Shown: piece after piece, positions 25,101 through 38,449 of the stretch
Position numbering within the stretch: the first letter of the stretch is position 1
Layout of the letters: each line of letters begins with the position of its first letter
Source of the DNA: Lepidurus packardi
Lineage: Eukaryota > Arthropoda > Branchiopoda > Notostraca > Triopsidae
DNA: 64,000 bases
NCBI GenBank assembly: GCA_023053545.1
Contig: JAKZAN010000005.1
Coordinates: 6,386,001-6,450,000 of the forward strand
Reading direction: 5' to 3'
The notes under the pieces: model-generated
What the model saw: only the letters and a program-made list of their open reading frames with translations
The model's database searches: none
What the model was told of the DNA's origin: nothing
Position numbers and translations under genes: made by a program

Positions 25101-28100
25101 TGAGCAGGCCTATCAATCGACCCTTCCCAAATTCTACAGCACAAGCAAGTCTGTCCACTCTAACGTCAGCTCAGTTACCCTCCGTGTACCATCCCCCTAT
25201 GGCGCTATTGACTAGCAAATTGGGATATATAGTTTAAAGCAAAGGATATACATTTCCCTAATTTAATTCCCAATTCGTCACGTGACCTGTTTGGTGTTAA
25301 ACGCTTCATTGCTTCGCACCGATTGCGATTCGTTCCGCCTCGTGGCCAGGCCATAAAATTCCGTGTTATAAAAAGGGAGGGGGGAGCAGATATCTAAGTT
25401 GCTCATTAATCTTAATTAAGTGTCAACGCGCGGGAACCAAAAGTAAAGCTTTTTCGCTTAGGAGCCTATACTTTTGGTGTTCCTAGCCATTAACTTCGCA
25501 TAACATAAGAACTGAACCAGCACAAAACAGCCACCGAAGGTTTAAGAGGGCTAGAATTGAATTAGATAGAACCCAAGCTCCGCAAATTCAATTCCCCAAA
25601 ACGTTTCTTGTCTCGTGTGATCCTCGGTTTGAGTCAGAGCGCGAGCTAATTCTCGTCGTTTTCCTTAATTCGCTTACTTCTGCTCCATGTTAAAAGCATC
25701 AGGCGCACTTAGCTTTATCAAATTACCAGAGCTGAAACCCCGAATCCAAACCGAGCTAGGAAGAAAAACCAAATTAGAGAGAGAATATCCGAGCGATCCT
25801 CTTCTCTTCCTTGAATTCGAAAGACAATCTGTAAGTGCCAAAATCTCGCCAAAGCAACCCCTCCCCCTTATCCCCGACCCGATTTTTACTAAAAAGAAAA
25901 CAAGAAAAATCTATACCATCTTGGCCCACTGCTTGATTAAAGGGAAACAGAGAGACAAAGAATCTTAAAAATTTGGTTGAATATCTACCAAGCCCCGCCC
26001 ACTTCGGCACGGAAGCTCTAAGCAGCACTTGATAGACAAAAAAATGTAGGATTCTCCCCGTTTTTTCTTTTCTTATTTTTTTCGCCCTTTCTGAAGCTGA
26101 GCCCATAGCATACGCATCACAACAGAAAAGAAGGGGTTGGTTTTGGAGGGTGTTAAAGAGGCTGCAGATTTCGGGTGCCAGGATCTGCTGGGTTTCACAT
26201 TCAGCTTTTTGGTTTCAGGTGGACTTGTCTCCTTCTCGGGTTTCAACACACCCTCAGTGCTTCATAACCCACTCGTACTTTTTGTTGTCTTTTGTCTTGC
26301 GTGTCATGTTAGGTTTTGCACGCTTATTATGCTCCACGCACTGAGTCTCCATTCATTCACACCTCCGAAAATTGATAACTAATTTTCTAATTCCCTTATT
26401 CCCCCACCCACACACTTCTTGCATGAACTTCTATAGTTGAGAAAATATTTCGTCTGGAATCTCTCGCCGGATAGTCGCGCTCCAAATTACAAGAATAGAA
26501 AATGAAGTGCAAAGGGGAGGGGGGGGGGGGAGGGAGGAGGGTGTTCAAAAACCAAAAGGTAATCGATACAGATAAGGGGTGTATATGTACTATGTCTGGC
26601 TATGTGTTAAGAGTAGTATATGCCTCTGTGTGAACTCCACATCCGTACGACACGACTCGGATTTCCTCACGACTTGCTTCCTGACCACTAATTGCTACAC
26701 AATTAACTCTTAGGACTCAGCAGGGCGTCCCCTCCTGCTCGCCATCGTTAACAAAAAAATAACAGTCGAAAGGGCAGGGTCAATGTACACTATTAGCTTT
26801 TCAGCAGCTTTGCTTGCTTTTTGCTTTCTGCTGCTCTTTCAGTACATGAAAAGGAGCCTCCCCAACAAAGAAATGTTGATAAAAAGGCGCCAAAAATTGT
26901 ACCAAAAATCCTACACACCCTTAACGTAAAGCAATTAAATATCAAGAATTTGTACTTCATAGATAATTTTTTCATAGATCGTGAATAAGGAGGAAACTTC
27001 ATATCAACCCTAAAAATCTCACCCCGCATGGGAACAAGGGTTCAAGTGTATATTAACAAGCATGCTTGGACGGGTTCACACCTCGGCATAATGAGGTTGA
27101 CTTCCTCTATCGAGGCAACCCACACCATAACCCCTATTCTGTGTTACAGGAAAGGGGAGCGAGCCCTTCGCACCATCTATACATAGAGAGCATTTGGGGA
27201 TAGTTTTATGTATGTATTTGCCACGCGACATATCACAAGGGGACGAGAAGAAGAAGGAAAAAAAAAGATCCCTAACTGCTCTCAAATCTCGCAGCCAACC
27301 AAAAAGTTTCACGGGGATTTTGCTCCACTCATTATAGGGTCGCTCGGAAGGGTTCGGGGCTTAGATACCGAACAACACCGGCTTTTGGATCGTGTAATGA
27401 GCGCAAATAGGAGATTTTCTATGACTGGGCACGTCAGCGCGCGACCTCGAGCGGATTACTTGTCCGCTATGATTAAAAGTGTCCGACACCATACATGCTG
27501 TTAGCTTTAGCTTGCTTCATGACCACAGTATATATCAAAACTATCCACCCATACAAATAAAGTTAAACGAACACTGTTGCTCTAGCTGTAGTGCTTAGAA
27601 CAGCTTTTGTTTTAATGTTCCTCGATGTACCGTTCCCGAGATATTCGAGAAAAATATTGACAATGTACTCCGTAGTAGCCGCTGGCAGTGGCACGTACGT
27701 CAGTACGTGGCCCGCAGTGAGTAGCCTTGGGCGCCCTAATCTTGAAACGGTCATACTTCTCTTGTTTTTGGTCACAGAAAGATCTGTTCCGTGTTATTAG
27801 GCTCGTAATGTTAAGCAGAATCTGAACTGGTTCTGAATCCGAATGTTTCTTTAGTGATACTATTATGTCGATTGATCGCGCGTGTGTTAAGGTTGGCGTA
27901 ACGTTTCCCTGTTCCTGTTTAATATTACTAACCTAAACGTGTGGTAAACCTTCGATAGCTAGTAAAAGTCGAGTTACTGGAAGGACTTGACATGAAATAA
28001 ATCGTCCAGACGATAAACGCAATTTCTTTATTTTCTTTTGTTACTGCATAGGTTTGGTTTCAGAACCGTCGTGCCAAATGGCGTAAAACGGAGAAATGTT

Positions 28101-29008
28101 GGGGTCGAAGTACCATTATGGCCGAATATGGCCTCTATGGAGCCATGGTTCGCCACTCCCTTCCCTTGCCAGACACGATTGTCAAATCAGCCAAAGAAAA
28201 CGAATGCGTCGCTCCATGGCTGCTAGGTAAGTGACCTGTCTCTAACCTTTCGGCGATAGCCATATCTTTGACCTAACTCCCTCCCTGCCTGCGCAATGTG
28301 ACTCTAAACCCAAATCAAGTGTCAGGCGATGGGATAGAAATATTTAAAATAGACAATCGTTTGTTTCCTGCCGTTGTAGGCATGCATCGGAAGTCCATCG
28401 AAGCCGCTCATCAACTCACCAGTGGTGACGAGAGCAATAAAGACGATGAAGACGAAGATGAAAGCCTTCATCGACAGCAGACGTCTTCGCACCATAAGAT
28501 AGCTCCTTCTTCAGAGCAGCAATCGGCTTCTTCAGCTCCGGTCGAATCCAACAACTCGCCAGATCACTCCCTAACACCCACACTCCGCAGCGCCCCCCTC
28601 AGCACCAGTGCCACCGACGACACCAGTGCCCTTAACCTGTTCAGCTACAGCTTCAACCCCGATATACAACACTTGCAACATCGAGCAGACGATTTCCGAT
28701 CTCACAGTATTGCTGCACTACGAGCCAAAGCGTTAGAACACAACGCTCGACTACATTCCTTGCAGCAAAACGAGAAAGATGGCGATGGCCGTGACAGCGC
28801 CACCTCTTCCGAATCTTCCGTTTATGAATCTACCAAATCTACTCCCAACCAAGTACCGCACTCCCCAGGTCCAACTAGTACTCTCCACGCTCAAGCTTAC
28901 GTTTCACATAAAACACTAACCAGCAACGATTTCACATACAACGCAACACTTTTCAAATCAGAACTGCACCCTAATCTTACCCTTGGCAAACCTGAGCCAT
29001 CCAACTAA
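16122..29008 (+). CDS. Vsx: Visual system homeobox protein, Vsx/Chx10 class (6 exons, 629 aa)
   Basis: Exons are 16122-16737, 18125-18394, 23242-23317, 23396-23519, 28052-28226 and 28380-29008, totalling 1890 nt with phases consistent throughout. In order, the protein has Ala-rich tracts, an octapeptide/eh1-like motif FAIQELLGL (64-72), poly-His tracts (nine His coded near 16619-16645), a Lys/Arg patch, a homeodomain at about 317-376 with Q50 and WFQNRR, then the CVC domain ([17 protein letters not shown] and onward, about 378-433) and an acidic, Ser-rich tail. The homeodomain plus CVC combination identifies a Prd-like CVC gene of the Vsx1/Vsx2 group, a DNA-binding regulator of retinal and visual interneuron fate in animals. 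Introns split the homeodomain after R5 (RHR/TIF) and before V47 (Q/VWFQ). The long introns (1.4, 4.8 and 4.5 kb) contrast with the short introns of the neighbouring genes and may hold enhancers. Confidence 0.95.
16738..18124 (+). other. Vsx intron 1
   Basis: GT (16738) to AG (18124) intron of 1387 bp, AT-rich. I see no coding or RNA gene in it. Confidence 0.8.
18395..23241 (+). other. Vsx intron 2 (4.8 kb)
   Basis: GT-AG intron. It holds GA microsatellites at about 19261-19275 and 21559-21573 and a strong imperfect hairpin at 19681-19796, listed separately. The open frames in it look like noise. No nested gene was recognised. Confidence 0.75.
19681..19796. ncRNA. Imperfect long hairpin (possible pre-miRNA or small foldback)
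   Basis: Two arms of about 44 nt (19681-19724 and 19755-19796) pair with about 8 mismatches or wobbles. They include GCAATATTT/AATATTGC and GCACTC/GAGTGC blocks, and a short extra stem leaves a terminal loop of about 19-28 nt. Stem length, mismatch density and loop size resemble a microRNA precursor. It sits in Vsx intron 2, sense to the gene if read on the plus strand. I do not recognise the arms as a known miRNA. A degenerate foldback transposon is an equal alternative. Confidence 0.35.
23520..28051 (+). other. Vsx intron 4 (4.5 kb, inside the homeodomain)
   Basis: GT-AG intron interrupting the homeodomain between Q46 and V47, a position often seen in Prd-like genes. It contains a G-rich tract (26514-26541, listed separately). 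Overlapping open frames on both strands near 25690-26110 have no recognisable similarity. Confidence 0.75.
26514..26541 (+). repeat. G-rich tract, G-quadruplex capable
   Basis: A nearly pure G tract on the plus strand holds a 13-G run (26519-26531 area) flanked by GGGG, GGG and GGG groups. It satisfies the four-G-run rule for a quadruplex on the transcribed Vsx sense strand in intron 4. Confidence 0.6.
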
Positions 29009-29396
29009 GCTTCCTACCCTTTCGTCACCGTACTTCGGGTAACGTTTCAACTTCCGATTTTCGTTCTGTAACCAGTGCTTTGCTGTACAAACCACCGAGA
29101 AATCGCTCGCCCACGCCTGCATAGGCTGGTGACCTAAAGTACCCACTGAGCGACAGGATGACGTCATTATATCGGACATTAAGTTTTCGCACTTCTCTGG
29201 CGAGTAGCGAGTATTTTGAACTTGCCAAACGCTTACCCTTCTTGGGATGTCTGCTATATCTGACCTCCAGACCATTTAACCCTAAAGATCGCCAGGAACC
29301 ACTGCAAACCTACGCCAATTTCCTTTAAAACTCTCGTATCGGGTTGTGCATCTACGGCAAGAAGCGTTCAAACCAAAGTTGTTTCGTTTTTGCAAT

Positions 29397-29736
29397 ATTA
29401 AAGTTACCACTCGCAACTGTCTAAGTGACTTTTATTCTCTATCTTCTTCTTCACGAACGTTTATGTGCACTCTCAAACAATGCATCTATGACAACAAATT
29501 ACTGACCTTAGGGATTAAAAAAACGATATGGTGCTTTATAATTTATGTTCTGTAAAAAATATTTATATTGTGTTATGCGCCCCTTTGTAATCTCTAGAAA
29601 TTTTCCCCCCATAGCATGGAAAAGCCTCCTTTGCGGAAAAGTCTCAGTCTCTCAGTGTTAATATTTAATTAGAGGGAAGCTAAATGAAAAAGAAAAAAAA
29701 AGATTCGGCGTTATTAAACTTGTACATGGTAATAAA
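29397..29736 (+). promoter_or_regulatory. Candidate Vsx polyadenylation signals
   Basis: ATTAAA at 29397-29402 and AATAAA at 29731-29736 are the first standard poly(A) signals that I noticed after the Vsx stop at 29008. They imply 3' UTRs of roughly 0.4 or 0.75 kb. No further support is available from sequence alone. Confidence 0.3.
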
Positions 29737-32700
29737 TTTGTCTGTGTTTTGGACCTACACGGTTCTGCATTTACCCATGCAGCTGGATAAGGTGCATGCA
29801 TAAGCAAACTCCCATCACTCACTCATTACTCCTGAGCAGGGAGAACAAGAAGACAAGGAGAAAACAAAACAGAAGAAGCTAGGGAAAACTTCCACCTTAA
29901 TAACAGTATGATATATACCGTTAATGGAAGCGTGCGGCAGGCGTCCTAAGAGGTTTTCACGTGTCGCTCCGCCCCTTGTAGCGCTCGTTGTGCATGACGA
30001 ATGAAATCAAGTCAGGATTGTGACGTCAGAACCCTGCGGGCGCGTCCAAGAAGAAACGCCTTTGTCGCCACCCCGTCACTTCGCATCCAACAATGCATTC
30101 TATCAAAACTTTTTTCTTTTTCCTCGCTTCCTATTTCCATAACACAGTTTTGCCGCGTTCCTCACCGCACCACATTGGATGCTCTCTATAAGAAGCTTAA
30201 CGACGTACGAACGCCAAAGTGAGTCCTGGCGCTGCTGTTGCTACACGGTTGGATGGCTTTCCCCAGTCCTAATTTTCCTTCTTGGTAAGTGTTATAAGCC
30301 AAGTAATGCCTGTCCATAAATTTCAAACTTTGTTTGTTCGTAACTGGTGCAAGTCGTTCCTTTGTAAGACTTATTAGTATTCGTCATTTCAAAGCGGCGG
30401 ATGACTTAATTTCCTCAGCTAGAGTGTAAAAAGCAAATGGCCACTTTGGCAAGGGTAGTCTACAGTAGCAACCCCAGGCGTTCAGGCAGTTTAGGTTGCT
30501 TTTTCGTTCTTCCAAACAGAGCTAAAACGGCGTAAGAGAGCTCCTGAAGTGAGTCTTAATACCATCAATCCACCTATCAAACACCATTCGTTCTGACTTC
30601 CACTTAAATCTTGACAGGATTCATCTCAGTACTTACTACAGTCACTTCGATTTCCTTTTTTGAACTTGGAAGTCTTATATTAGGAAAATAAATAACAAAT
30701 TTTGCGTTGACTTCCATTGGCCTACCTGTTAATTTTCGCGTCTATTAGATCTTTGTAATTCTCGAACGAGAAAGTACGTGACGTACATTATAAATGTACA
30801 TAGCAAATTAGTCATGAAACCTGCGTTGGAAACACAAAGATAATTGTTCATTTCACTATTATTTTAAGCTGATGATCATTCTACGTTCGAACTAACAACC
30901 AATAATAATAAAGCCTCTAAATCATTAGTAAAAAATTCAGAATATCAAGGATTATTCTTGTAAACTGTGACGGTAAAAGGCGTATCATGGAATTTGTATA
31001 ATATTCGATTCATGTTGATAAATACAAAATATTAAAAAGAATAACAACTCATTACAATAGACGAATCGAATCTTTGAAAAGACACTAGACTAATCCAAGA
31101 TGTCAACCAATTACTTTCCGATATCTATAATGAACATCTCATGAGTCAACTACAAACTCAACTATAGACTAGAACTAGACAAATTAAACTCAACTAAACT
31201 CAACTAGAAACTTGGTTATAGTCTTGGAAATCTCACGCCAATTCGTAGTCAACGACAGTTGGGTTTACAAATGCACAAAATCCGCATAAAACAAGTTACG
31301 ACTCTCTTTACCTTGCTACCGTCTCGAAAACGATTTGATGTACTGTACAGTTGTACCGACGATTTCAAGGTATACTTACACCGATAAGTTATGAGAGTTA
31401 TGAGGCCATCACTGAGGTCAGTTTTACGAGCATGAGTATTAAACCAGCCATAAACGGCAAAAGAGAAAAAAAAGAGGGCTACCGAGGGTTACTACTTGTG
31501 TCGTGATTTGTGACCGATATCATCGCCAAAGGGTATCATCAGAACCCTAAAAATCAGGGTAACTTGCCAGTAAAAAAGAATAAATAAAAAGGAGCATTTG
31601 CCTAGAAAAACTATTCGGTAGCCATAAGAAAACCGACATGAATATCTAATGAAGGTAACTCTTGCCTTCGTTCCCCTTCTTCGCCTCCAAGATTGCCAAA
31701 AGGGCCTCCCAGGCCTTTTACAAGTACCCTGCTCCGTGACAGTGACAAAAAGCCCCTATCATGACCAACTTAGCGGCGGCAATGGAAACCTAACAGGCTT
31801 CTTCAACTCGTTTTCCGAAGAGAGAAGAGGATAAAAGAAGAAACAAACGACCAACCATTAACTATAGTAGAAACCGATGACGTCACTAGTACCAAGCTGC
31901 ATAGGACAATACCATATCTTCTTTTCAATTGGGCACGTTAAAAACCATTGCCACGAATACTACCCGCAAATTATTACCTACCGTCACTCAAAGCTTCTCT
32001 TACATAGAATACGCCTAAGACAGAAACCCAGCCTGATATTATCTGTAAGACAATATGACAGTAGGACAATATTGCCTTAATGGGCGTATTATCTGACGAA
32101 TCCAAGTTTAGGAAGCGACAATATTTTTCTAGAACTTATTAAGCGAAATCAGATACGTCAAAGACTGAAGGGCATAACAAACTTCTAAAACTGAGTAATC
32201 CGTTTTCCTTAAGTGTCTGGGTTATCGCTTTTGCTGAAATAAACTCTAAACACAATAATCAGTCCAAAGCTGTCACAAGTTTCATTGCGTAATATACGAA
32301 CGAAAATACTAGTGGATTGTCGCATTTCTGGAATTTTGTTGCCAAATTACCGTAGGGTGACTTAGATTTAAAAAAAATATGTAAACGTATGGAGAAAACT
32401 TATTTGATCGTAAAATCAATTGCGTAGTTTATATAGGGACGGCGTGGCGGTGGATAAATACAATATGGTACAACCTGGCGCACATGAAATGGTTGAACAT
32501 GAATAAGAATGGACCAAGGCGTTCTAAAAACAGCTTTTTTAGAACTACAGAATCAAGTGCTGCCCTCTAAAGGGCCAATGCGAGTGGTTAATTGTTGCCC
32601 GCTAAATGGCAAAAAAATGCGAATGGTTAGGAAGTCATGGCTTTGGCAATGGCAAAAATTTTGGGCGAGGCGCGGAAATCATGGGAAATTTTTTTTCTTT

Positions 32701-35700
32701 TTTGGTACGCATTAGTGTCAATACGGACGGATCCAGCAAGATTATCCTTTCTTTTTACAAAGGATACACAATGACCATTGATGACAAGTTTTCTTTTCTT
32801 CTGTAAAGGGAATCATTTATACATGTTAGACGACCGCTATTTGACGGTAGACACGGTGTCGACGAATTGTTGGTTCGGTGACGGAGGCGCAGTGGACGGT
32901 GCTGGGACTTGCGTTGAGCAAGCTGTCTGCCCTGCAGCCCACAATAAAAGAAAAGTTGGAAATTTGAATCCAGTTAAGATAGGTAGTATGCCTCAAACTA
33001 CTTGAACATCATGCCGTTTTAATCATCAATTAAACTGTTTTTTTTTTTACTTGGATACTTTTACGTTTTAAGGCATTTGGGTTGCAGCACAACAACCATC
33101 TAGTAGCAGTAAAGCGAACTACAGCACACGTACACATCATGCCTCCCGCACCTGGATTATCGAAGAGTAGTGAACTCAAGAATTATGACGTTCTTCTCAT
33201 AATAAGAATGTACGATTATTTGAAGTCTTTATTTGTAATTTTTTATGAGCTACTGAAGTAATTTTCTGGACGATGTGCCACTTGCCACGGAATTTACCAA
33301 TTTTACCCTATGTCATAATCCAAAGGCCCGCTAGGTAGTAGCAGCTTTTGGATAAAAGCCCTGATTTTGTTTTAATTCCGGGAAATTTGATTCTGGTCGT
33401 TAAAGTCGGGCTATTAATTAAACTGAAAATATAGTACCAGCTGCAAGAAAATTGGCGCGAGTGCCAAAGAATGTGCCCTTCGCGGCAAATCCATCACAAT
33501 CGAAAATTGAAACCACTGCATTCTTCTTTTCACATGCTTAATTAATGGGGTGCTATGCAGCCAGTGCTTGTCAACAACCAGAGGAAATTTTCTAACTGAC
33601 ATTGTATTAGCTTTTAGCACATTGTTTCTCTAAATGCCGGGCATAGCAACAAAACTAATTTGCCAAAACTTGCCAAAACTGGAACCATGCTAACTAGGGC
33701 TTTTACCCTTTTCACTGTCTAAAGGCTCGTACCCTTCGTTTTGTATGCGTTCCTTGAACTTGAGGTAATTACGCTTCCGGTCAAAGTGTTTCACCTGATG
33801 ACATCATGCGTTCAGCCCCCAGAGGGGGAAAAATCAATATATTAGAGATAGCGGTTTTCACCGAACACTTGTAAATTAGCTAATTTAAGCCAACATATAA
33901 AGCCCTTCGCTTGAACAAATAAACTAAACGAAAACTATAGAAAAGAGACCGAAAAGGGGGGCCCCCGGCCGTAAATAGGTTTCTCTGTCGAGGAACTTGG
34001 CAGCCTGTTCTCTAAACATTAAAAACGATACATTTTACCTTCATGACAGCTGTCGCATGTTATGTTTATCTTCACTGCCATTTTTTCTTCTTTTTAATGG
34101 TTTTTAAGTCCTATTTTTGGACCAACAGGATGCGCGAAGACAGCCACCTTGGCAATCGAGGCCACCGGGTGGCAACTCAGCCAAACTGGGGCCCCCCAAA
34201 GTTGGTACACATTCTTCGGCAAATTTAATCAAACAGAAAACAAAGAAAAGAAAACGTCCTTGTTTAATTAACTAACCCTTTTTCGGTCTGAAAGGCTTCG
34301 CTTCTCTACCCTAAGTTTAAGTACACAAAACATTAAAAAGTTAAAATTACCCATTGCGCAGGACAGGCAGTTTCGTATAATTTACGCAGCTCGACGCATT
34401 TCTCGTTCTGCTCACCACTCTTATCCAAACACTCCCAATAACGATCCCGAGCATCCCAACACCGTTGACGGTCCGCTTTGCTTGGAAAGGACATCTTTTG
34501 AGTACGTAAGTTGGCAAATATGTCCTTTTTCAGCCCCCAAGAATAATTTAGGAATCACCGAAGGGAGCCGCAAAGACGAAATAAATTGATATATGACCCA
34601 AAACAATTTCTTCCGATGCAATTCACTTCAGCATGTTTTCTGGTTCATACAAGAATAACAAATAAAATCGTTTAACAAAGTAAATCAACGAAATTTAATT
34701 TAACAAAATCATAACCTTAATAAACAATAATCATAATTAACAATAATCTTTAATAAACAATAGTCATAACCTAGGAAGCTAGTTTTAATTAAGACTTACA
34801 AGCTCCTGTTTGTGCAATAAATAAAACAAGCCGAAAATAACAAAATGGTACGGGTTAAAGCTAGGCTTGACAAGTTAGTAGCGTTCCCTGTGAACCTTAT
34901 AACGTACGCAACTGTTCTAATACATCTGCTAGACCCTGTGTCGAAGAAAAGACAGATTGAATGTTTTGACAAGAGCACTGACGTCAACTATTAACGTTAA
35001 CACGCGTGGGACACAGAATGTCAGCACCACCGGAGTTCGATTGATTAAAACACGTTTTTCTTGCCCTGGTGCTTACCTTCAGACGTTTTTAACCCATCGT
35101 AAGACAATGTTCGAAAACTACGTAACCAATTTATAACACTTAAAGCTATCGTTAACAAGCTAAAGCTATCTGAACACTTTAGTACTCAAAATTATAGAAA
35201 AGAAAACTATTCCGAAACAAACATTATGCTTTACAGGATTATCTTTACAATGCTCGGTTCGCAAGTTATTAGTAATCGAACCATTCACAACGTCATTGTT
35301 GCACACAGATACACAACCCATACCTTGCACACTGGTAGGAGTGTAAACAAACCAGGTTCTCAATCAACTCACGACGCGGCTATTCTTCGAATGTGTCAAA
35401 CTGAAAGCTTTTATAATAGAATTATCAACCACAAACAAAAAAAAAATCCAAAAATGTCGAAAATCCAATATACCAGAGTTTAAACCTAAAAATTTATATA
35501 GTAGCATACATAGCTTCTCAATAATGAATTACTTTAAGTAATCCTTCTAATACCACCGTTTGTCGAAAAGCAATAAGACGAAATAAAAGAAAATCGATAA
35601 TACACACTGGTAAAAATGGGCAAGATTTTTATTACTAAGCAGCAGGAGCCTAGATTTAATACCGTGTCTAGTTTATTTTCTTCCAGACCCAACGCCTCTT

Positions 35701-38237
35701 CTCACCAACAAAGAGCCTCTCCACTAGCGAAGAACACAGGACCGAGATTTTCTACGCTAACGCTTCTAAAATTAAACGTGAACCGGGTCCAGCACGAAAG
35801 CTTCCTTTCGCGGGACTGTGCTCCGTCTTTCATTGACTTGAACTTTTCATTGAGGTGGCCCGTGTTATAAATAGCTACATGTGTAAACTGTAAACGCCAC
35901 AAGACTGGTGGGTAGCGAGAACTAGCGCTGAAGAGGTAGTATATAGCCCCGAAATTGTGGCCTGCTTTATGGGGCCAAAATCCTGTAAGCAATGGAACTG
36001 GGCACCTTCCTCTTGTCATACTCTATGACAAGTCCTCGCACGTGTGCAAAATTTGTTGCTTGCATTCCCGTTCTGCACCTTCAAAGCATTCCTATCATCG
36101 CTTTTAAGGACCCAAAGTTATGTGCATGTGCAGTGCTATAAATTCTGTCTATTTTGCCTTCGCATCCTTCAGAACGACACAGCATTCAGCAAACATTCCT
36201 CTCTTTCCATGCTAAACCCACGTTATTTTTCTTTTGGCACCTTTGGGAGACTATTTTCAGACAATTCTTGCGTAACACCCAGCTTATTTTCAGCCTATAG
36301 GTCACTAACATTGCTGAGCTGTTTGGCCCCGATACAAGTTGCACGTCAATGAAGCAATCAAAGTCTTGTTAACATTCAGACTAATGCAAATAAAAACTTT
36401 CCCCCACATTGGTGTTGCGGCCAAGTTTGGCTGAGCTTCATCAAGACCTCCCAACTGGATGCGATATTAAGGCCAAAACTTGACACTGGACGCATTCTCA
36501 TGCTCAAAATAAGTTCAACAAGTTGCTATAGCCGCTTTTACGCCAAACGCACGAGTTAATTTTAGCTTCCGGCCAGCTGCTAAAACGAAGAAATGGTTCT
36601 AATGCTCATGAACTTGGTTCCCAAGATAAAACTTATGGGAACCGAGAAAGCAGACAAGCGCGAAAAATAGAGGTTTCAGAGGTGGGAGGATGGCTCTGTC
36701 AGCTTGAAAGTCATAAGTTTGGGAGCCAACGAGACTAAAACGAGCATCACAGTTCTTCTCTAATGACAACTATTTCCGTCGTGAACACGGCACAGGTATT
36801 GAGTCGTGGGGAAAAAAACAAGCGCTAAATGCATCAAGAGAGTAAATTTAGGTTTGGGGTTTTTGGCCACAGCAGTTTCGTACCACATCCAAGCATCTCA
36901 GCAGACCAGACTACCCACCAAGACAAGAGAATTTTTGCAAAGCTTAAAATAGAACGGCAATATGCGAAAAAAAGGTTACTGAGAAATAAACAACAAAACC
37001 AAATTAAAAATATACTCCGCTTGGTGAGTAACACTACTGCAAACTGCAACCAAAATGAGCTTCCTGACAACTAAATGGGGGCACAAAAACGCTACTCCGC
37101 CCAGTTTCAGACCATTAAAACCAAACGAATTCAAAAACTTTAGTAAAATATTATGGTTTTAAGGTGGTTTGGACTAGTGATTGGAAGAATTTCCTGTACT
37201 TGTAATAATAAAGGGCAGTTTGTGCGCCACCAATAATCGTCAGTCAACCCATGCTGGTGATTTACCTATACAAGATAATATTATATCCCTTTTACGCTTT
37301 CTAATTTATGTATATTTTCGTCAGTTTACTGATAAATTAATAACTCCTATTCGTACCTTGGGATTTTGATGTTAAACGTGCACCTCCAAGTCAAATGTCA
37401 AAATAAACGTAGACGTAGGGCAAGTATAGGGTCTTAAATAGACAGTAGTATAATAACGCGTGGAAATAATGGCTTAACCCCAGACCTACAAACAGACAAA
37501 AAGATTAGCTACATGTGTGAATAAATAGCACAAACACAATTAAAGAATAAACGAAGCAAGTATGCAAACATTAGACCTAAGGGAATTTAGGGCCGTGTCT
37601 AGGGTGCACTAAATATGTTAGGAATAAGAGTTTTAACGAGTAATTCAGGTCAAATTAAGAATGCTATTTATTACCGTTTTGACTGCACTGTTTTGTTATT
37701 TAGTAGTTTTTTGCCGTACGTCAGGAAGCGCGGGAGCTGGTTTGTTTTATACAACAGCCGCTTCATTAGCACAAGGTGAGTTTGGCAGCACTATGCAGGG
37801 GCTCTTTTCTCAAGTTTAAAAATGCGCCCTATCGAAGAACACGGCGTTCATTCTTGCCCATTTTAGTGTCAAAAATTCTAAAACACTAACAATTCCTAAG
37901 ATTCAAAGTAAGTTGCTGATAGTTGGTTTTTCGTATAATGTACCATTCCTTTCATCTCTAAAGCAAAATGACTCTGAATTCTTCACATTTGGCATTACGT
38001 ACGTCCAGCTTTCCATTCTTACTAAGCTTAATAAACTTTCCCGCCTTTTCTTCCCACGATGCACGGGTTCTGGTTCCGTACCTCTTAGACTGTTGTAACC
38101 AAATAAGAAATACGCGGCAATAAGCCCAAATTAGTGTTTCCTCGGCGTAATCTACAAGACAAGACCAAAACAAGAACTGTTTTTATTGTTAATGAATAGC
38201 TGTGACCTAGCTTTTGAACATTTGAAAACGGTATTTC
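29737..38237. other. 8.5-kb gene-poor region between Vsx and the mucin-like cluster
   Basis: No recognisable exon was found. The region is AT-rich, with short direct repeats at about 34690-34770 (copies of TTAATAAACAATA with CATAA) and CTCAACTA-type repeats at about 31140-31210. One ATG-initiated frame at 30001-30222 (73 codons) runs into a GTGAGT that could be a donor, but no partner exon or similarity was found. Overlapping frames on both strands at 35616-36019 also have no recognisable similarity. Confidence 0.45.
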
Positions 38238-38243
38238 TTTATT
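38238..38243 (-). promoter_or_regulatory. Candidate poly(A) signal for the 38450-41389 gene
   Basis: AATAAA on the minus strand, about 207 nt beyond the stop codon at 38450. Confidence 0.3.
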
Positions 38244-38449
38244 ACTCTTGCCGAAGGACAACTTCCTTGATTATTGGTTCAATTTGCTCAAGCTAAATAT
38301 GTTCATATTTTTTTATCGCGCAATGAGAAAAATAATAATGTATCCTTTATGGGTTGTGTCAAAGTCATGTATATTGTATCTGAAATGTGAGTGAGATGAA
38401 GGATGTAATGCTTTTTAAAATAATTTAGCAACATATGAGAACCGAATTC

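Noticed and set aside
25687-26106. Overlapping 93- and 110-codon frames on opposite strands in Vsx intron 4
   Set aside because: Low-complexity composition, no recognised motif, and they lie in the middle of a well-supported intron.
35616-36019. Plus and minus open frames of 84 and 105 codons
   Set aside because: Opposite-strand overlap, no similarity recognised, and no signal peptide or splice site support.
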